64,000 nucleotides of DNA from NCEH01 sp043195125 (GTDB lineage: Bacteria > Pseudomonadota > Alphaproteobacteria > Rhizobiales > Xanthobacteraceae): the NCBI RefSeq assembly GCF_043195125.1, contig NZ_JBAFWR010000005.1; one strand, 5' to 3'. The translations under genes were made by a program, and so were the position numbers. Each line of letters begins with the position of its first letter. Within the stretch, counting starts at the first letter, position 1. The notes beneath the pieces are model-generated. The model ran no database searches. It was not told the DNA's origin and saw nothing but the letters and a program-made list of their open reading frames with translations. Below, in pieces: positions 17,087-27,029 of the stretch.

Positions 17087-19402
17087 ATGGCACGCGCCAA
17101 CGCTGAGAGCGTCGGTGTGCGCGGTCATGCCATAGGTGGATTGGCAAAATCCGTAGCACGACCCGCCTACCAACGGCTTCTCGAAGCCGAGCCTTTTCTG
17201 CGCCGGATCGTCCCGGCGCTGATCATCACCTTCCTGGTCGTCATCGGCGTCGGCGCCGCTGTGCAGGTGCACAGCCACCGCCAAGCCGTGATCGACAACG
17301 CCAAGGATGACCTGAGTCTCCTCGCGCTCGCAACCGCCGAAGGGCTGAGCCAGCGCCTGGGCGGAAATCTCGCCCGGGTCGGACAGGCCTTGCAGGATTC
17401 CCTCCCGCCCCGCGCAACGCTGGGCGGGCGTCGCATTTATGTGACCGATCCGCAGGGCCGCATCCTCGCCTCAGCGCCCCAAGGCCTGCCGCCGGCGGCG
17501 AACCTTGCCGACGTGCTCGATCCCTCGCAGCCCCTCACGGTCTTCGCCGAGCGCGCCGGCGTGCTGGAAATCCCCTTCGGCGAAGACAGCGCGCTCGCCA
17601 CCGTGCGGAACCTCAACCCGCCGCTCGGGCAGATCATCTACATGCAGCCCATGGCGCGGGCGCTCTCGACTTGGTCGGAAAGCACCACGCTGACGGTGAC
17701 GCTGTTCACCACCACCGGCGCGGTGCTGCTCATCCTCGGCTTCTCCTTCCACTGGCAGGCAAGCCGGGCGCGCGAGGCGGACCACATCTACGACACCGTG
17801 CGCGTGCGCATCGACACCGCGCTCAATCGCGGCCGCTGCGGCATGTGGGATTGGGACATGGCGCGCGGCCGCATGTACTGGTCCGACACCATGTTCGAGA
17901 TCCTCGGGCTGGACCGGCGCGACGACCTGCTCTCCTTCGGCGACATCGCCAAGCTCGTGCATCCCGACGACGTGAACCTCTACGAACTGGCCCAGGACCT
18001 CGCCGACCGTCCCGGCGCCTCCGTGGACCGGGTGTTCCGCATGCGCACCGCGCGCGGCGACTTCGTGTGGCTGCGCATGCGCGCCGAAGTGGTGCAGCAG
18101 GGCGGTGAGGACGGCCCGCACCTCATCGGCATCGCCATGGATGTCACCGAGGCCCAGCGCATGGCGGAACGCACGGTGACCGCCGACACCCGCCTGCGCG
18201 ACGCCATCGAGAGCATCTCGGAAGCCTTCGTCCTGTGGGACAGCCAGAACCGCCTCGTGCTCTGCAATTCCAAGTTCCAGAGCCTGCATGAATTGCCGGA
18301 CGATGCGATCCAGGTCGGCACCTCGTTCGACACCATCGCCACCGTCGGCCGCCACCCGGTCACGCGCACGCCGCTGAAGCCGGAGGACAAGCCGGAAGAA
18401 GGCTCGCGGGCGTTCGAGGCCCAGCTTTCCAACGGCCGCTGGCTGAAGATCGCCGAGCGTCGCACGAAGGACGGCGGCTACGTCTCGGTGGGCACCGACA
18501 TCACCCCGCTCAAGCGCCATGAGGAACGCCTCATGGACAATGAGAAGCGCCTGATGGCGCTGGTCGCCGACCTGCGCAAATCCCAGCAGACCCTGGAGCT
18601 TCAGGCCCAGCAGCTGGCCGAGCTGGCGGAGAAATATTCGGAAGAGAAGAACCGCGCGGAGGACGCCAACCGCGCCAAGAGCGAGTTCATGGCCAATATG
18701 AGCCACGAACTGCGCACGCCGCTCAACGCCATCATCGGCTTCTCCGAGATCATGGAGAGCGGCATGTTCGGCCCGCTCGGCTCGGAAAAGTACGCGGAAT
18801 ATTGCGGCGACATCAAAGGTTCGGGCACCTACCTGCTGGACGTCATCAACGACATTCTCGATATGTCGAAGATCGAAGCCGGCCGCATGCAGCTGGAGCT
18901 GGAAGATGTGCGGCTCGACGAGATCGTCACTGACGCCCTGCGCGTTATGGCCCTCAAGGGACAGGAGAAGCAGATCTCCGTCACCGCCGAGGCCGGCGAG
19001 GGGCTCGCGGTGCGGGCGGACAAGCGGGCGCTCAAGCAGATCCTGCTGAACCTGCTCTCCAATGCGGTGAAGTTCACGCCGGAAGGCGGACGCATCGCCA
19101 TCAAGGCGCGGGTGAACGGCGGGGCGGCGGTGATCGCCATCGAGGACAGCGGCATCGGCATCGCCAAGCACGCCCTCGCCAAGCTGGGCCGTCCGTTCGA
19201 GCAGGTGGAAAGCCAATTCACCAAGACCCACAAGGGCTCAGGCCTCGGGCTCGCGATCGCCAAGTCGCTGACCGAGCTGCACGGCGGGGCCATGCGCATT
19301 CGCTCGCAGGAAGGGGTGGGCACCACCGTCATCATCCGCCTGCCGCTGGATGGCGGCGCGGCCAATTCCAACGAGACGCCGCGCCTCACCTCGGTGGTGT
19401 GA
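17087..19402 (+). CDS. pleC: PleC-type PAS-domain sensor histidine kinase
   Basis: A 771-residue inner-membrane histidine kinase. Two transmembrane segments (about 40-65 and 200-222) flank a periplasmic region; one PAS domain with a PAC-like end follows (WDWDMARGRMYWSD, about 260-370), a second PAS lies at about 375-480, then a coiled coil, HisKA with SHELRTPLNAI (H540), and an HATPase domain (NLLSNAVKFTPEGG, DSGIGI, GSGLGLAIAKSL). The text around H540 (GFSEIMESGMFGPLGS) is characteristic of PleC/DivJ kinases, which control the phosphorylation of DivK and so cell polarity and CtrA. In rhizobia pleC lies beside glnE, as here. The kinase type is clear; the exact role is inferred. Confidence 0.8.
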   Translation: MARANAESVGVRGHAIGGLAKSVARPAYQRLLEAEPFLRRIVPALIITFLVVIGVGAAVQVHSHRQAVIDNAKDDLSLLALATAEGLSQRLGGNLARVGQALQDSLPPRATLGGRRIYVTDPQGRILASAPQGLPPAANLADVLDPSQPLTVFAERAGVLEIPFGEDSALATVRNLNPPLGQIIYMQPMARALSTWSESTTLTVTLFTTTGAVLLILGFSFHWQASRAREADHIYDTVRVRIDTALNRGRCGMWDWDMARGRMYWSDTMFEILGLDRRDDLLSFGDIAKLVHPDDVNLYELAQDLADRPGASVDRVFRMRTARGDFVWLRMRAEVVQQGGEDGPHLIGIAMDVTEAQRMAERTVTADTRLRDAIESISEAFVLWDSQNRLVLCNSKFQSLHELPDDAIQVGTSFDTIATVGRHPVTRTPLKPEDKPEEGSRAFEAQLSNGRWLKIAERRTKDGGYVSVGTDITPLKRHEERLMDNEKRLMALVADLRKSQQTLELQAQQLAELAEKYSEEKNRAEDANRAKSEFMANMSHELRTPLNAIIGFSEIMESGMFGPLGSEKYAEYCGDIKGSGTYLLDVINDILDMSKIEAGRMQLELEDVRLDEIVTDALRVMALKGQEKQISVTAEAGEGLAVRADKRALKQILLNLLSNAVKFTPEGGRIAIKARVNGGAAVIAIEDSGIGIAKHALAKLGRPFEQVESQFTKTHKGSGLGLAIAKSLTELHGGAMRIRSQEGVGTTVIIRLPLDGGAANSNETPRLTSVV

Positions 19403-19429
19403 GGCGCTACCCTCGCCCGAACACGGGGG

Positions 19430-22402
19430 TCACGCCACCGCCTGCTCCAGCACGCGCGTAAAAATCTCGCGCACCCGGTCTTGGGTTTCCCGCAGATGGG
19501 CGTTCAAGGTCGCGAAATCGGGCATCTCTCCGGCACGGGCCAGCAGGGCCTTCAGGGCCGGGCTCGCCTCGGCTGGAAGGAAATGGGTGTCCAGCGCCAG
19601 CCGCAGCACCTGCGTCAAATCCTGATAGAGCCGGCAGGCATTGGCGAGGAGATGAATGTCCTCCGCGGGCAACAGGTGCAGCTCGCCCGCCACCGCGATG
19701 ATGCGCGCGGTCGCCGTGTCGACAATCTGCGGGTGGTCGGCGGCATGCACCAGCACCAGATATTGCGCTAGGAACTCCACATCCACCTGCCCGCCGAGGG
19801 CATGCTTGAGGTTCCAGCGGTCGGACTCGCCTTTCTCGGCGGCGATGGCGCCGCGCATGTCCAGGATGTCGCCGGCGATGCGGCGCGGATCGCGCGGCCG
19901 GGCCAGCACGTCGCGGATCACCCCTTCCACGCGCTTGCAGAATTCCGGATGCGCCGAGATCACGCGGGCGCGGGTCAGCGCCATGTGCTCCCAGGTCCAG
20001 GCCTCGTCCCGCTGATAATTCTCGAACGAGCGCAACCGCGTCGCCACCGGGCCGGAGCGCCCGGAGGGCCGCAGGCGCAGGTCCACGTCATAGAGCTTGC
20101 CGGCATTGGTCAGGCTGGTGAGGGCGGTGACCAGGCGCTGGGTGAAGCGGGCAAAATATTGCGCCCCGTGCAGCGGTCGCGGGCCATCGGACGCGGGGTC
20201 GGCATCCGGGTCGAAATCATAGAGCACGATGAGGTCGAGATCGGAGCCGGCGGTCATCTCCCGGCTGCCGAGCTTGCCCATGGAAAGCACAGCCGTCTCC
20301 GCCCCGGCGATGGTGCCGTGGGCCTCCTGGAACCGTGCCCAGACGCGCGCATGCAAGGCGCGGATGATGACTTCGGCAAGGCGCGCATAGGCCTCGCCCG
20401 CGCGCGCGGCCGGCAGCGTGCCGGAGGCGATGCGCACGCCGATGAGCACATGCTGTTCCTGGCGGAAACGGCGCGCGCGGTCGAGTTGCTCCTCGTCGCT
20501 GTGCGCCGTGTCGAGCAGGGTTTCCAGATGCTGCTCCAGGCTCGCTTGATCGGGCAGCTTGTTGAAGAAGGCCGGGTCCAGCAGAGCGTCGAGCAGCGAG
20601 GGCCGCCGCGCCAGCGTCTCGCCGAGGCGCGGCGCCACCGTGAGGATGGTGGCCAGCAGCCGCACCAGATCGGGATGGCGCTGCAAGGCGTGCATCAGGT
20701 GGCCGCCGGAGAGTTCGGCAAAGAAATTGTCGGCCGCGATCAGCGCCCCGTCGGGATCGCCGCCGCGCGACAATTGCTCCAGGAGCAGCGGCGCGATGCT
20801 GGCGAGCTGCCCGCGCGCCACGTCGGTGCGCAGCACGCGATGGCGCCCCGCCATCCAGCCGCGCACCACGGTGCTGGCGGCGGGCGGATCGCGGAAGCCG
20901 AGGCGGGCGAGCACCGCCAGGGTCTGGCGGTCGTCATGATCCACCGGGAACAGCAATTGCCCGTCCAGCACCGCCGGAGGCGGGCTGTCCTCGAACAATT
21001 GGGCGTAATGGTGCTGCACGCGCTTCAGGCGATCCACCAGTGCGGCGGCGAAGGCGTCGCGGGTCTGATAGCCCATGAAGCGCGCGAAGGCGCCGAGCGC
21101 ATCGGTATGTTCCGGCAAGGTGTGTGTCTGGGCATCCGCCACCATCTGGATGCGGTGCTCCACCCGGCGCAGGAAGATGTAGGCCTCGGCCAGCTCGTCG
21201 CGCACGGCACCGGCGATCCAGAAATCGCGCACCAGCGCGTCGAGCGCCTCCAGCGTGCGGGAGGACCGCAGATTCGGATCGCGGCCGCCGGCGATGAGCT
21301 GCTGGGTCTGGACGAAGAATTCCACCTCGCGGATGCCACCGCGGCCGAGCTTCACATTGTGGCCTTCCACCGCCACCACGTCGTGCCCGCGAAACGCATG
21401 GATCTCGCGCTTCATGGCGTGCACGTCGGCGATGGCGCGATAGTCCAGCACGCGGCGCCAGACGAAGGGGGCAAGATCGGAGAGGAATTCGCGGCCCACC
21501 GCGAGGTCGCCCGCCACCGGGCGCGCCTTGATATAAGCGGCGCGCTCCCAGGTCGCGCCCTCGCGCTCGTAATAGGCGAGCGCGGCGGCGGTGGAGAGCG
21601 CCACCTGCGTGGAACCGGGGTCCGGCCGCAGGCGCAGGTCCACCCGCAGCACATAGCCGTCGCCGGTGCGCTCCTGGAGCATGCGCACCAGCGCGCGGGT
21701 GATTTTCACGAAGAAGGGGGAAGGCTCCACGCCCTCGGCGAGGGGCGCCACGTCGCGGTCGTAGACCACGATCAGGTCCACGTCGGAGGAATAGTTCAGC
21801 TCGCGTGCGCCGTGCTTGCCCATGGCGATCACGGCGAGGCCGCAGCCAATGGCCGGATGCGCAGGTTCGGGAGGCAGGAGCTTGCCGGCCGCAACCGCTT
21901 CCGCGAGCAGGAAATCCAGCGCCGCGCCGAGCGCCGTATCCGCCACGTCGGTGAGCGCACGCGTCACCTGCACCAGGTCCATGGCCCCGCCGATATCGGC
22001 CAAGGCGATGGTGAGCGCGGCTTCCGCCCGCATCTGGCGCAGCGCGGTCATCGCCTGCGCTTCGTCGGCGGCGTGCGTAACCGCCTGCCGGCAGGCTTCG
22101 GTCAGGGCGGCGATATGCGCGGCCGGCGCGCGCTCCAGCGCCCGCAGCAGCCGCCGGGGATCGGCGCGAATGAGGTCGTGCAGAAAGGGAGAGGATTCCG
22201 CGACGCCCAGCAGCACGTCACGCGCCCGCGGATAGTCCGCGAGGATCTGCGCGACCCGCGCGCGGCCGGCCGGGTCAAGGCCCTCCAGCGCATAGCCAAG
22301 CTTGATCTTTGCCGCCTCAGCATCGCAAAGCACAGGGCCTTCCCACATCGAGGCGGCAAGTGAGGCGGCGGCAATAGGGGGCGAAGCGGAGGAAGCGGAC
22401 AT
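19430..22402 (-). CDS. glnE: Bifunctional glutamine synthetase adenylyltransferase/deadenylase
   Basis: Controls glutamine synthetase by adding or removing AMP in response to PII proteins. At about 990 residues it has the normal length and shows both nucleotidyltransferase domains: the N-terminal adenylyl-removing one (GKHGARELNYSSDVDLIVVY) and the C-terminal adenylyl-adding one (GKLGSREMTAGSDLDLIVLY), each with its metal-binding DxD, plus helical linkers. I use the ATG at 22402, for which the preceding GTGAGG could act as ribosome site; that GTG at 22411 is itself an alternative start. The gene converges on pleC with a 27-base gap. Confidence 0.96.
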   Translation of the reverse strand: MSASSASPPIAAASLAASMWEGPVLCDAEAAKIKLGYALEGLDPAGRARVAQILADYPRARDVLLGVAESSPFLHDLIRADPRRLLRALERAPAAHIAALTEACRQAVTHAADEAQAMTALRQMRAEAALTIALADIGGAMDLVQVTRALTDVADTALGAALDFLLAEAVAAGKLLPPEPAHPAIGCGLAVIAMGKHGARELNYSSDVDLIVVYDRDVAPLAEGVEPSPFFVKITRALVRMLQERTGDGYVLRVDLRLRPDPGSTQVALSTAAALAYYEREGATWERAAYIKARPVAGDLAVGREFLSDLAPFVWRRVLDYRAIADVHAMKREIHAFRGHDVVAVEGHNVKLGRGGIREVEFFVQTQQLIAGGRDPNLRSSRTLEALDALVRDFWIAGAVRDELAEAYIFLRRVEHRIQMVADAQTHTLPEHTDALGAFARFMGYQTRDAFAAALVDRLKRVQHHYAQLFEDSPPPAVLDGQLLFPVDHDDRQTLAVLARLGFRDPPAASTVVRGWMAGRHRVLRTDVARGQLASIAPLLLEQLSRGGDPDGALIAADNFFAELSGGHLMHALQRHPDLVRLLATILTVAPRLGETLARRPSLLDALLDPAFFNKLPDQASLEQHLETLLDTAHSDEEQLDRARRFRQEQHVLIGVRIASGTLPAARAGEAYARLAEVIIRALHARVWARFQEAHGTIAGAETAVLSMGKLGSREMTAGSDLDLIVLYDFDPDADPASDGPRPLHGAQYFARFTQRLVTALTSLTNAGKLYDVDLRLRPSGRSGPVATRLRSFENYQRDEAWTWEHMALTRARVISAHPEFCKRVEGVIRDVLARPRDPRRIAGDILDMRGAIAAEKGESDRWNLKHALGGQVDVEFLAQYLVLVHAADHPQIVDTATARIIAVAGELHLLPAEDIHLLANACRLYQDLTQVLRLALDTHFLPAEASPALKALLARAGEMPDFATLNAHLRETQDRVREIFTRVLEQAVA

Positions 22403-22445
22403 TTGCCTCACTTAAAGGCATGAGGCTGTGCTTAAGCGCAAGCCC

Positions 22446-23840
22446 TTATGGCGTTTTCGCGGGCAAACGAAGCGTCGCGCGCAGCCCGGGTCCATTGTCG
22501 GAGAAGGCGAGACTGCCTCCATGCAGCCGCGCCACCGCCGAGACCAGGGAGAGGCCGAGACCGGAGCCGGGGCGCGAGCGGCTGGCATCCAACCGCACGA
22601 AACGCTCCACAACCCGTTCGCGATCCTGCGGCGCAATGCCCGGCCCGCGATCTCCAACCTCCAGCACCGCCTCTTCGCCCTCGCGCCGCAGGCTGACGCG
22701 GATTTCCCCCCGCGCACCGTCGGCGCCGCGGCCATATTTCAGCGCGTTGTCCACCAGATTGGCGAGCGCCTGGGCGAGCAGCTCGCGCATGCCGTGAACC
22801 TCCACCGGCTGCGCCTCCACCAGCAGGTCCATGCCCTGTTCGTCCGCCAGCGGCTCGTAAAGCTCGGCGACATTCTCGGCGATGGCGCCGAGGTCGAGGT
22901 CCACCATATTGTCCCGCGCCTGCCCGGCCTCGGCGCGCGCGATCATCAGCAGCGCGTCGAAGGTGCGCATGAGGGAATCGCTTTCCTCGATGGTGGCCTC
23001 AAGCGCCGCGCGCCATTCTTCTTCCGAATGGGCCCCGCGCAACGCCTCTTCCGCGCGGTTGCGCAAGCGCGTGAGCGGCGTCTTGAGATCGTGGGCGATG
23101 TTGTCGGAGACCTCCTTGAGGCCGACCATGAGCCCCTCGATGCGATCCAGCATGGTGTTGAGGCTCTGGGCGAGCCGGTCAAACTCGTCGCCGGTGCCGT
23201 CCACGGCCAGCCGGCCGGAAAGATCGCCGGCCATGATGGTCTCGGAGGTGGCGGTCATCGATTCGATGCGCTTGAGCACGCGCCGCGTCACGAAGATGCC
23301 GCCGGCAAGCCCCAGCACCAGGATCAGCACCAGCGCGCCCTGGGCCGGACGGACTACCAGCTGGCGCAGCGTGTCCCGCTCCTCGATGTCGCGTCCCACC
23401 AGCAGGCGGTAGCCGCCGGGCAGCTGGAACACCTGCACGAAGGCGAGAAATTCCTTCGCTCCCGGCTCATCGGAGCGGCGATAGGGCGTGATGCGCGTGC
23501 CCGGCTTGTCCAGCAGGCCGATGGGCAGGTCGGAGACGTTGGAAGCCATCACCTCGCCGGTGAAATTGGTCAGCAGATAGATCGAGGATCCCGGCCGGCG
23601 GGTGCGGCGGTCGATGACAATCACCAAGCGCTGGATGCCGCCCTGGCGATATTGCTCGGCGAGGAAGCGCACCTCGCCTTCCACATTCTCCGCGACTTGG
23701 CTCTCGATCAGTGCGCGCGTGTGCCACGCCACATAGGCGATCATGGCCACCGAGAAGAGCGCGAACACGACGAGATAAGCGGCCAGCAGCTTGAACGCCG
23801 TGGTGCGCACCAATTGCAGCATGTTGCGGGGCATCCGCAT
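22446..23840 (-). CDS. HAMP-domain sensor histidine kinase
   Basis: A 464-residue membrane kinase. Transmembrane helices at about 15-37 and 167-187 bracket a periplasmic sensor of roughly 125 residues. A HAMP linker follows (about 188-240), then HisKA with NIAHDLKTPLTRLR (H250), and an HATPase with NLVDNALKYG and GSGLGLSLV. It lies 42 bases downstream of an OmpR-type regulator gene on the same strand, its likely partner. This pair between degP and glnE is, as I recall, conserved in rhizobia. The position next to degP suggests envelope stress sensing, but the signal is unknown. M1, M3 or M7 could be the start; none has a strong ribosome site. Confidence 0.88.
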   Translation of the reverse strand: MRMPRNMLQLVRTTAFKLLAAYLVVFALFSVAMIAYVAWHTRALIESQVAENVEGEVRFLAEQYRQGGIQRLVIVIDRRTRRPGSSIYLLTNFTGEVMASNVSDLPIGLLDKPGTRITPYRRSDEPGAKEFLAFVQVFQLPGGYRLLVGRDIEERDTLRQLVVRPAQGALVLILVLGLAGGIFVTRRVLKRIESMTATSETIMAGDLSGRLAVDGTGDEFDRLAQSLNTMLDRIEGLMVGLKEVSDNIAHDLKTPLTRLRNRAEEALRGAHSEEEWRAALEATIEESDSLMRTFDALLMIARAEAGQARDNMVDLDLGAIAENVAELYEPLADEQGMDLLVEAQPVEVHGMRELLAQALANLVDNALKYGRGADGARGEIRVSLRREGEEAVLEVGDRGPGIAPQDRERVVERFVRLDASRSRPGSGLGLSLVSAVARLHGGSLAFSDNGPGLRATLRLPAKTP

Positions 23841-23882
23841 CGCGTCAGGCCGGCTGGAGGAAAGGGCGATGGCGCTCGGCCA

Positions 23883-24599
23883 TCACCGCAGCCCGACCCG
23901 GATCATGTAGCCGGCGCCCCGCACCGTGTGCAGAAGCGGCACGTCGAAGCCCTTGTCGATCTTGGAGCGCAGGCGCGAGACATGCACGTCGATCACATTG
24001 GTTTGCGGATCGAAATGATAATCCCACACGTTTTCCAGCAGCATGGTGCGCGTCACCACCTGCCCGGCGTGGCGCATGAGATATTCCAGCAGGCGGAATT
24101 CGCGCGGCTGGAGGGGGATGTCCTTGCCGCCCCGGCTGACGCGATGGGCGAGCCGGTCCAGTTCCAGATCGCCGACCCGGTAGATGGTTTCCGCGGCCTG
24201 CGGCGCGCCGCGCCGGGAGAGGGCTTCCACGCGCGCCAGCAATTCGGTGAAGGCATAGGGCTTGGGCAGATAATCGTCGCCCCCGGCGCGCAGGCCCACC
24301 ACCCGGTCGTCCACCTGCCCGAGGGCGGAGAGAATCAGCGCCGGGGTGGTGTCGCCGCGCCGCCGCAGGTCAGAGACGATGCTGAGGCCGTCCTTGAGCG
24401 GCAGCATGCGGTCCACCACCAGCACGTCGTATTTGCCGTCGAGGGCGAGGGCGAGCCCCTCCTCCCCGTCGCCGGCATGGTCCACCACATGACCGGCCTC
24501 GCGGAAAGCCTTGCGCAGATAGTCCGCCGCGTCGCGGTCGTCCTCGATGAGGAGCAGGCGCATGGAGAAGGTCAGACCTTGTTCGAGATTCGCGTCCAT
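23883..24599 (-). CDS. OmpR/PhoB-family response regulator
   Basis: A 238-residue two-component regulator. The receiver domain has the acidic pair in LIEDD (about residues 18-21), the phospho-acceptor D63 in LVVDRMLPLKDG, and K113 in LPKPYAF. The C-terminal winged helix ends with NVIDVHVSRLRSKIDKG and VRGAGYMI, typical of the OmpR/PhoB class. The ATG at 24599 is preceded by AGGATGAG; a second ATG at 24563 would start directly at the receiver and is also possible. It is followed by its presumed kinase gene and preceded by the degP terminator, so it has its own promoter within 24600-24660. Confidence 0.9.
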   Translation of the reverse strand: MDANLEQGLTFSMRLLLIEDDRDAADYLRKAFREAGHVVDHAGDGEEGLALALDGKYDVLVVDRMLPLKDGLSIVSDLRRRGDTTPALILSALGQVDDRVVGLRAGGDDYLPKPYAFTELLARVEALSRRGAPQAAETIYRVGDLELDRLAHRVSRGGKDIPLQPREFRLLEYLMRHAGQVVTRTMLLENVWDYHFDPQTNVIDVHVSRLRSKIDKGFDVPLLHTVRGAGYMIRVGLR

Positions 24600-24660
24600 C
24601 TCATCCTAGCGCCGAAAGCGAGCCGGGGAACGGCCTGAAGGGGCCGCGCGAAGAGTGCCG

Positions 24661-24704
24661 AATAAAAACGCGGTGCGGGAAGCGCTGCAGCTTCCCGCAC
24701 CGCG
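24661..24704 (-). terminator. Rho-independent terminator after degP
   Basis: A perfect 14-bp stem (24669-24682 with 24691-24704, sequence cgcggtgcgggaag and complement) closes an eight-base loop. On the minus strand it is followed by TTTTTATT (24668-24661). It lies about 95 bases beyond the degP stop and separates degP from the response regulator gene. Confidence 0.85.
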
Positions 24705-24798
24705 GGGACGGGAACGGCACTGGGTGACGGAAGGAACTACTCCGGTGCCGCCCCGAGGCGGCGGGCAGAGCCCGCCGTGAGGGTTGGGGAAGAGACGG

Positions 24799-26361
24799 TC
24801 AGCCCTTCGCCTTCGCGTCGATGGCGATGGCGACGAAGCGCACGCCCTGCTCGCTCTTCACCCGCATGAGCACCGCCTTGCGGTTCTCGGCCTTGGCGGC
24901 GGCGAGGCCGTCGCGCACGTCCTTGGGGTTGGAGACAGTCTTACCGCCCACGTCCAGGATCACGTCGCCGGACCGGATGCCGCGCTGGGCGGCCGGGCCG
25001 TTCGGCTCCACATCGGTAACGACCACGCCGTCCGAGCCAGCGCCCTTCACCGACTTGGCCGGGGCCAGCTGGAGGCCGAGGCGCGGCAGGCCGGTGCCGG
25101 CAGCCTCATCCCCGTCGTCCTGCTTGAGGCTCGCCTGCTGCTCGTTCGGGATCTGCTCCAGCGTGACGGCGACGTTGATCGGCTTGTTGTCGCGGATCAC
25201 CGACAGGTCGACATTGGCGCCCGGCTTCATCATACCGATCTTCCGGGTCAGGTCGCGGGCGTCCTTGATGGTATCGCCGTTCACCTTCGCCACCACGTCG
25301 CCGCTCTTCAGGCCGGCCTTGGCGCCGGGGGTGCCGGGCTGAACCTGCGCCACCAGCGCGCCTTCCGACGTGCTCAGGCCGAGGCCCGAGGCGAGGTCGT
25401 CGGTCACCGGCTGGATCTGCACGCCGATATAGCCGCGCGCAACCTTGCCGCTGTCGCGGAGCTGGTTCACCACCGTCTTGACGGTCTCGGAGGGAATGGC
25501 GAAGGCGATGCCCACGTTGCCGCCCGAGGGAGAGACGATGGCGGTGTTCATGCCGATGACTTCGCCGTTGAGGCTGAAGGTCGGGCCACCCGAATTGCCG
25601 CGATTGATCGGCGCGTCGATCTGGATGAAGTCGTCATAGGGGCCGGAGCCGATATCGCGGCCGCGCGCCGAGACGATGCCCGCCGTCACCGTTCCGCCGA
25701 GGCCGAAGGGATTGCCGACCGCGATCACCCAATCGCCGACGCGGGGCGCGCCATCGGCGAGCTTCACCCACGGCAGGTCGGTCTTGCCTTCGATCTTCAG
25801 CAGAGCGACGTCGGTGCGGGAATCCGCGCCAATCACCTTGGCGGTATATTCCTTGCCGTCGGTGGTGGTCACGTCCACCTCGCTGGCGCCGTCCACCACG
25901 TGGTTGTTGGTCACCACATAGCCGTCGGCGGAGATGATGAAGCCCGAGCCCTGGCCGACCACGCGGCGCTCGCCCTTCTCGCCGCGATCGGCGCGCGGAC
26001 GCATCGGCATCTGGCCCTGCGGGCCGCCCTGGCCTTCAAGGCCGAAGCGCTTCAGGAAACGCTCGATCTGCGGGGGCACGTCGCCGCCGAAGGGGCCTTC
26101 CTCGCCCATGGCCATTTCCTGGGCGTTGACGTCCTTCTTGACCTTCACCGAGACCACGGCGGGCGAAACCTTCTCGACCGTGTCGGCGAAGGAGAACGTG
26201 CCGGCGGGCTGGCTGGTGGTGATCTGCGCATTGGCCGGCATGGAATAGGGCGGGATGAACTGGCCGACCACGATGCCGGTGACGGCGAGGCCGAAGACGC
26301 CTCCGAGCAGAGCGGAGCGACGGCGACGGATGAGGGAGGACTTGCGCGGGAAGCCGGTCAT
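24799..26361 (-). CDS. degP: DegP/HtrA-family periplasmic serine protease
   Basis: A 520-residue protease/chaperone that degrades misfolded periplasmic proteins. After a basic N-terminus there is one hydrophobic export/anchor segment (about 18-36), then a long LA loop, the trypsin-like domain with catalytic H154 (TNNHVVDG), D184 (SRTDVALLKI) and S257 (NRGNSGGP), and two PDZ domains (about 320-410 and 430-515). I place the start at 26361, directly before the export signal; an ATG at 26418 would add 19 residues of non-conserved sequence. The gene follows the ccm operon on the same strand after a 166-base gap, and ends in a clear terminator. Confidence 0.93.
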   Translation of the reverse strand: MTGFPRKSSLIRRRRSALLGGVFGLAVTGIVVGQFIPPYSMPANAQITTSQPAGTFSFADTVEKVSPAVVSVKVKKDVNAQEMAMGEEGPFGGDVPPQIERFLKRFGLEGQGGPQGQMPMRPRADRGEKGERRVVGQGSGFIISADGYVVTNNHVVDGASEVDVTTTDGKEYTAKVIGADSRTDVALLKIEGKTDLPWVKLADGAPRVGDWVIAVGNPFGLGGTVTAGIVSARGRDIGSGPYDDFIQIDAPINRGNSGGPTFSLNGEVIGMNTAIVSPSGGNVGIAFAIPSETVKTVVNQLRDSGKVARGYIGVQIQPVTDDLASGLGLSTSEGALVAQVQPGTPGAKAGLKSGDVVAKVNGDTIKDARDLTRKIGMMKPGANVDLSVIRDNKPINVAVTLEQIPNEQQASLKQDDGDEAAGTGLPRLGLQLAPAKSVKGAGSDGVVVTDVEPNGPAAQRGIRSGDVILDVGGKTVSNPKDVRDGLAAAKAENRKAVLMRVKSEQGVRFVAIAIDAKAKG

Positions 26362-26527
26362 GGGATCATTCGTCTCTCTTTTGTCTGCCCCCCGTGGGGC
26401 AAGGTCGAGAGCGAACATAAGGCGGGGAAACTTACAGCCGGCTGGCGGCTGGATTACCGATCCGTAAGGCGCGTCACGGCTGCGTGAGCTTCGTTAAGGA
26501 GCCGGTGCGCCGCGACGGGGCCGCCGA

Positions 26528-27025
26528 TCAGCCTCCGGCCGGCGGCGCGGGAGGCGTCTGGGCGATGATGCGGCGCACCCGCTCTTCCTCGTCGGGCGTG
26601 AGCGGCACAAGGGCGGGCGTCGCCCGGCGGCGGCGCTGGATCGCCAGATAAGCGGCAAGCCCCCCTGCCCCCAGCACCAGCAGCGGCGCGCCCCACAGCA
26701 GGGCGTTGCGCCAGGAGAGCGCGGGGCGCATCAGCACGAACTCGCCATAGCGCGCCACCAGGAAATCGAGCACCTGCCGGTCGCTGTCGCCGGCTTTCAG
26801 CCGGTCGCGCACGAGGATGCGCAGATCCTTCGCGAGCGGCGCGTCGCTGTCGTCGATGGACTGGTTCTGGCAGACCATGCAGCGCAGTTCCTTGGAGAGC
26901 TCGCGCGCCCGCGCCTCCAAAGCCGGATCGCCCAGCACCTCGTCCGGCTGCACGGCGAATGCCGGAGGGGCGCCAAGCGATAGGGCCAGCGTGAGGAGGA
27001 GAAGGGCGGACAGGCGGCGCAGCAT
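26528..27025 (-). CDS. ccmH: Cytochrome c maturation protein CcmH (CycL)
   Basis: Last gene of the cytochrome c maturation operon. The 165-residue protein has a signal peptide (LSALLLLTLALSLGAPPAFA), the apocytochrome-reducing motif LRCMVCQNQSI with C49 and C52, and a C-terminal membrane anchor near residues 107-128 that faces a short cytoplasmic tail. It works with CcmF to ligate haem to the CXXCH site of apocytochrome c in the periplasm. The ATG at 27025 lies four bases past the ccmF stop; upstream in-frame sequence is antisense-like and lacks a signal peptide. Confidence 0.95.
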   Translation of the reverse strand: MLRRLSALLLLTLALSLGAPPAFAVQPDEVLGDPALEARARELSKELRCMVCQNQSIDDSDAPLAKDLRILVRDRLKAGDSDRQVLDFLVARYGEFVLMRPALSWRNALLWGAPLLVLGAGGLAAYLAIQRRRRATPALVPLTPDEEERVRRIIAQTPPAPPAGG

Positions 27026-27029
27026 GGCG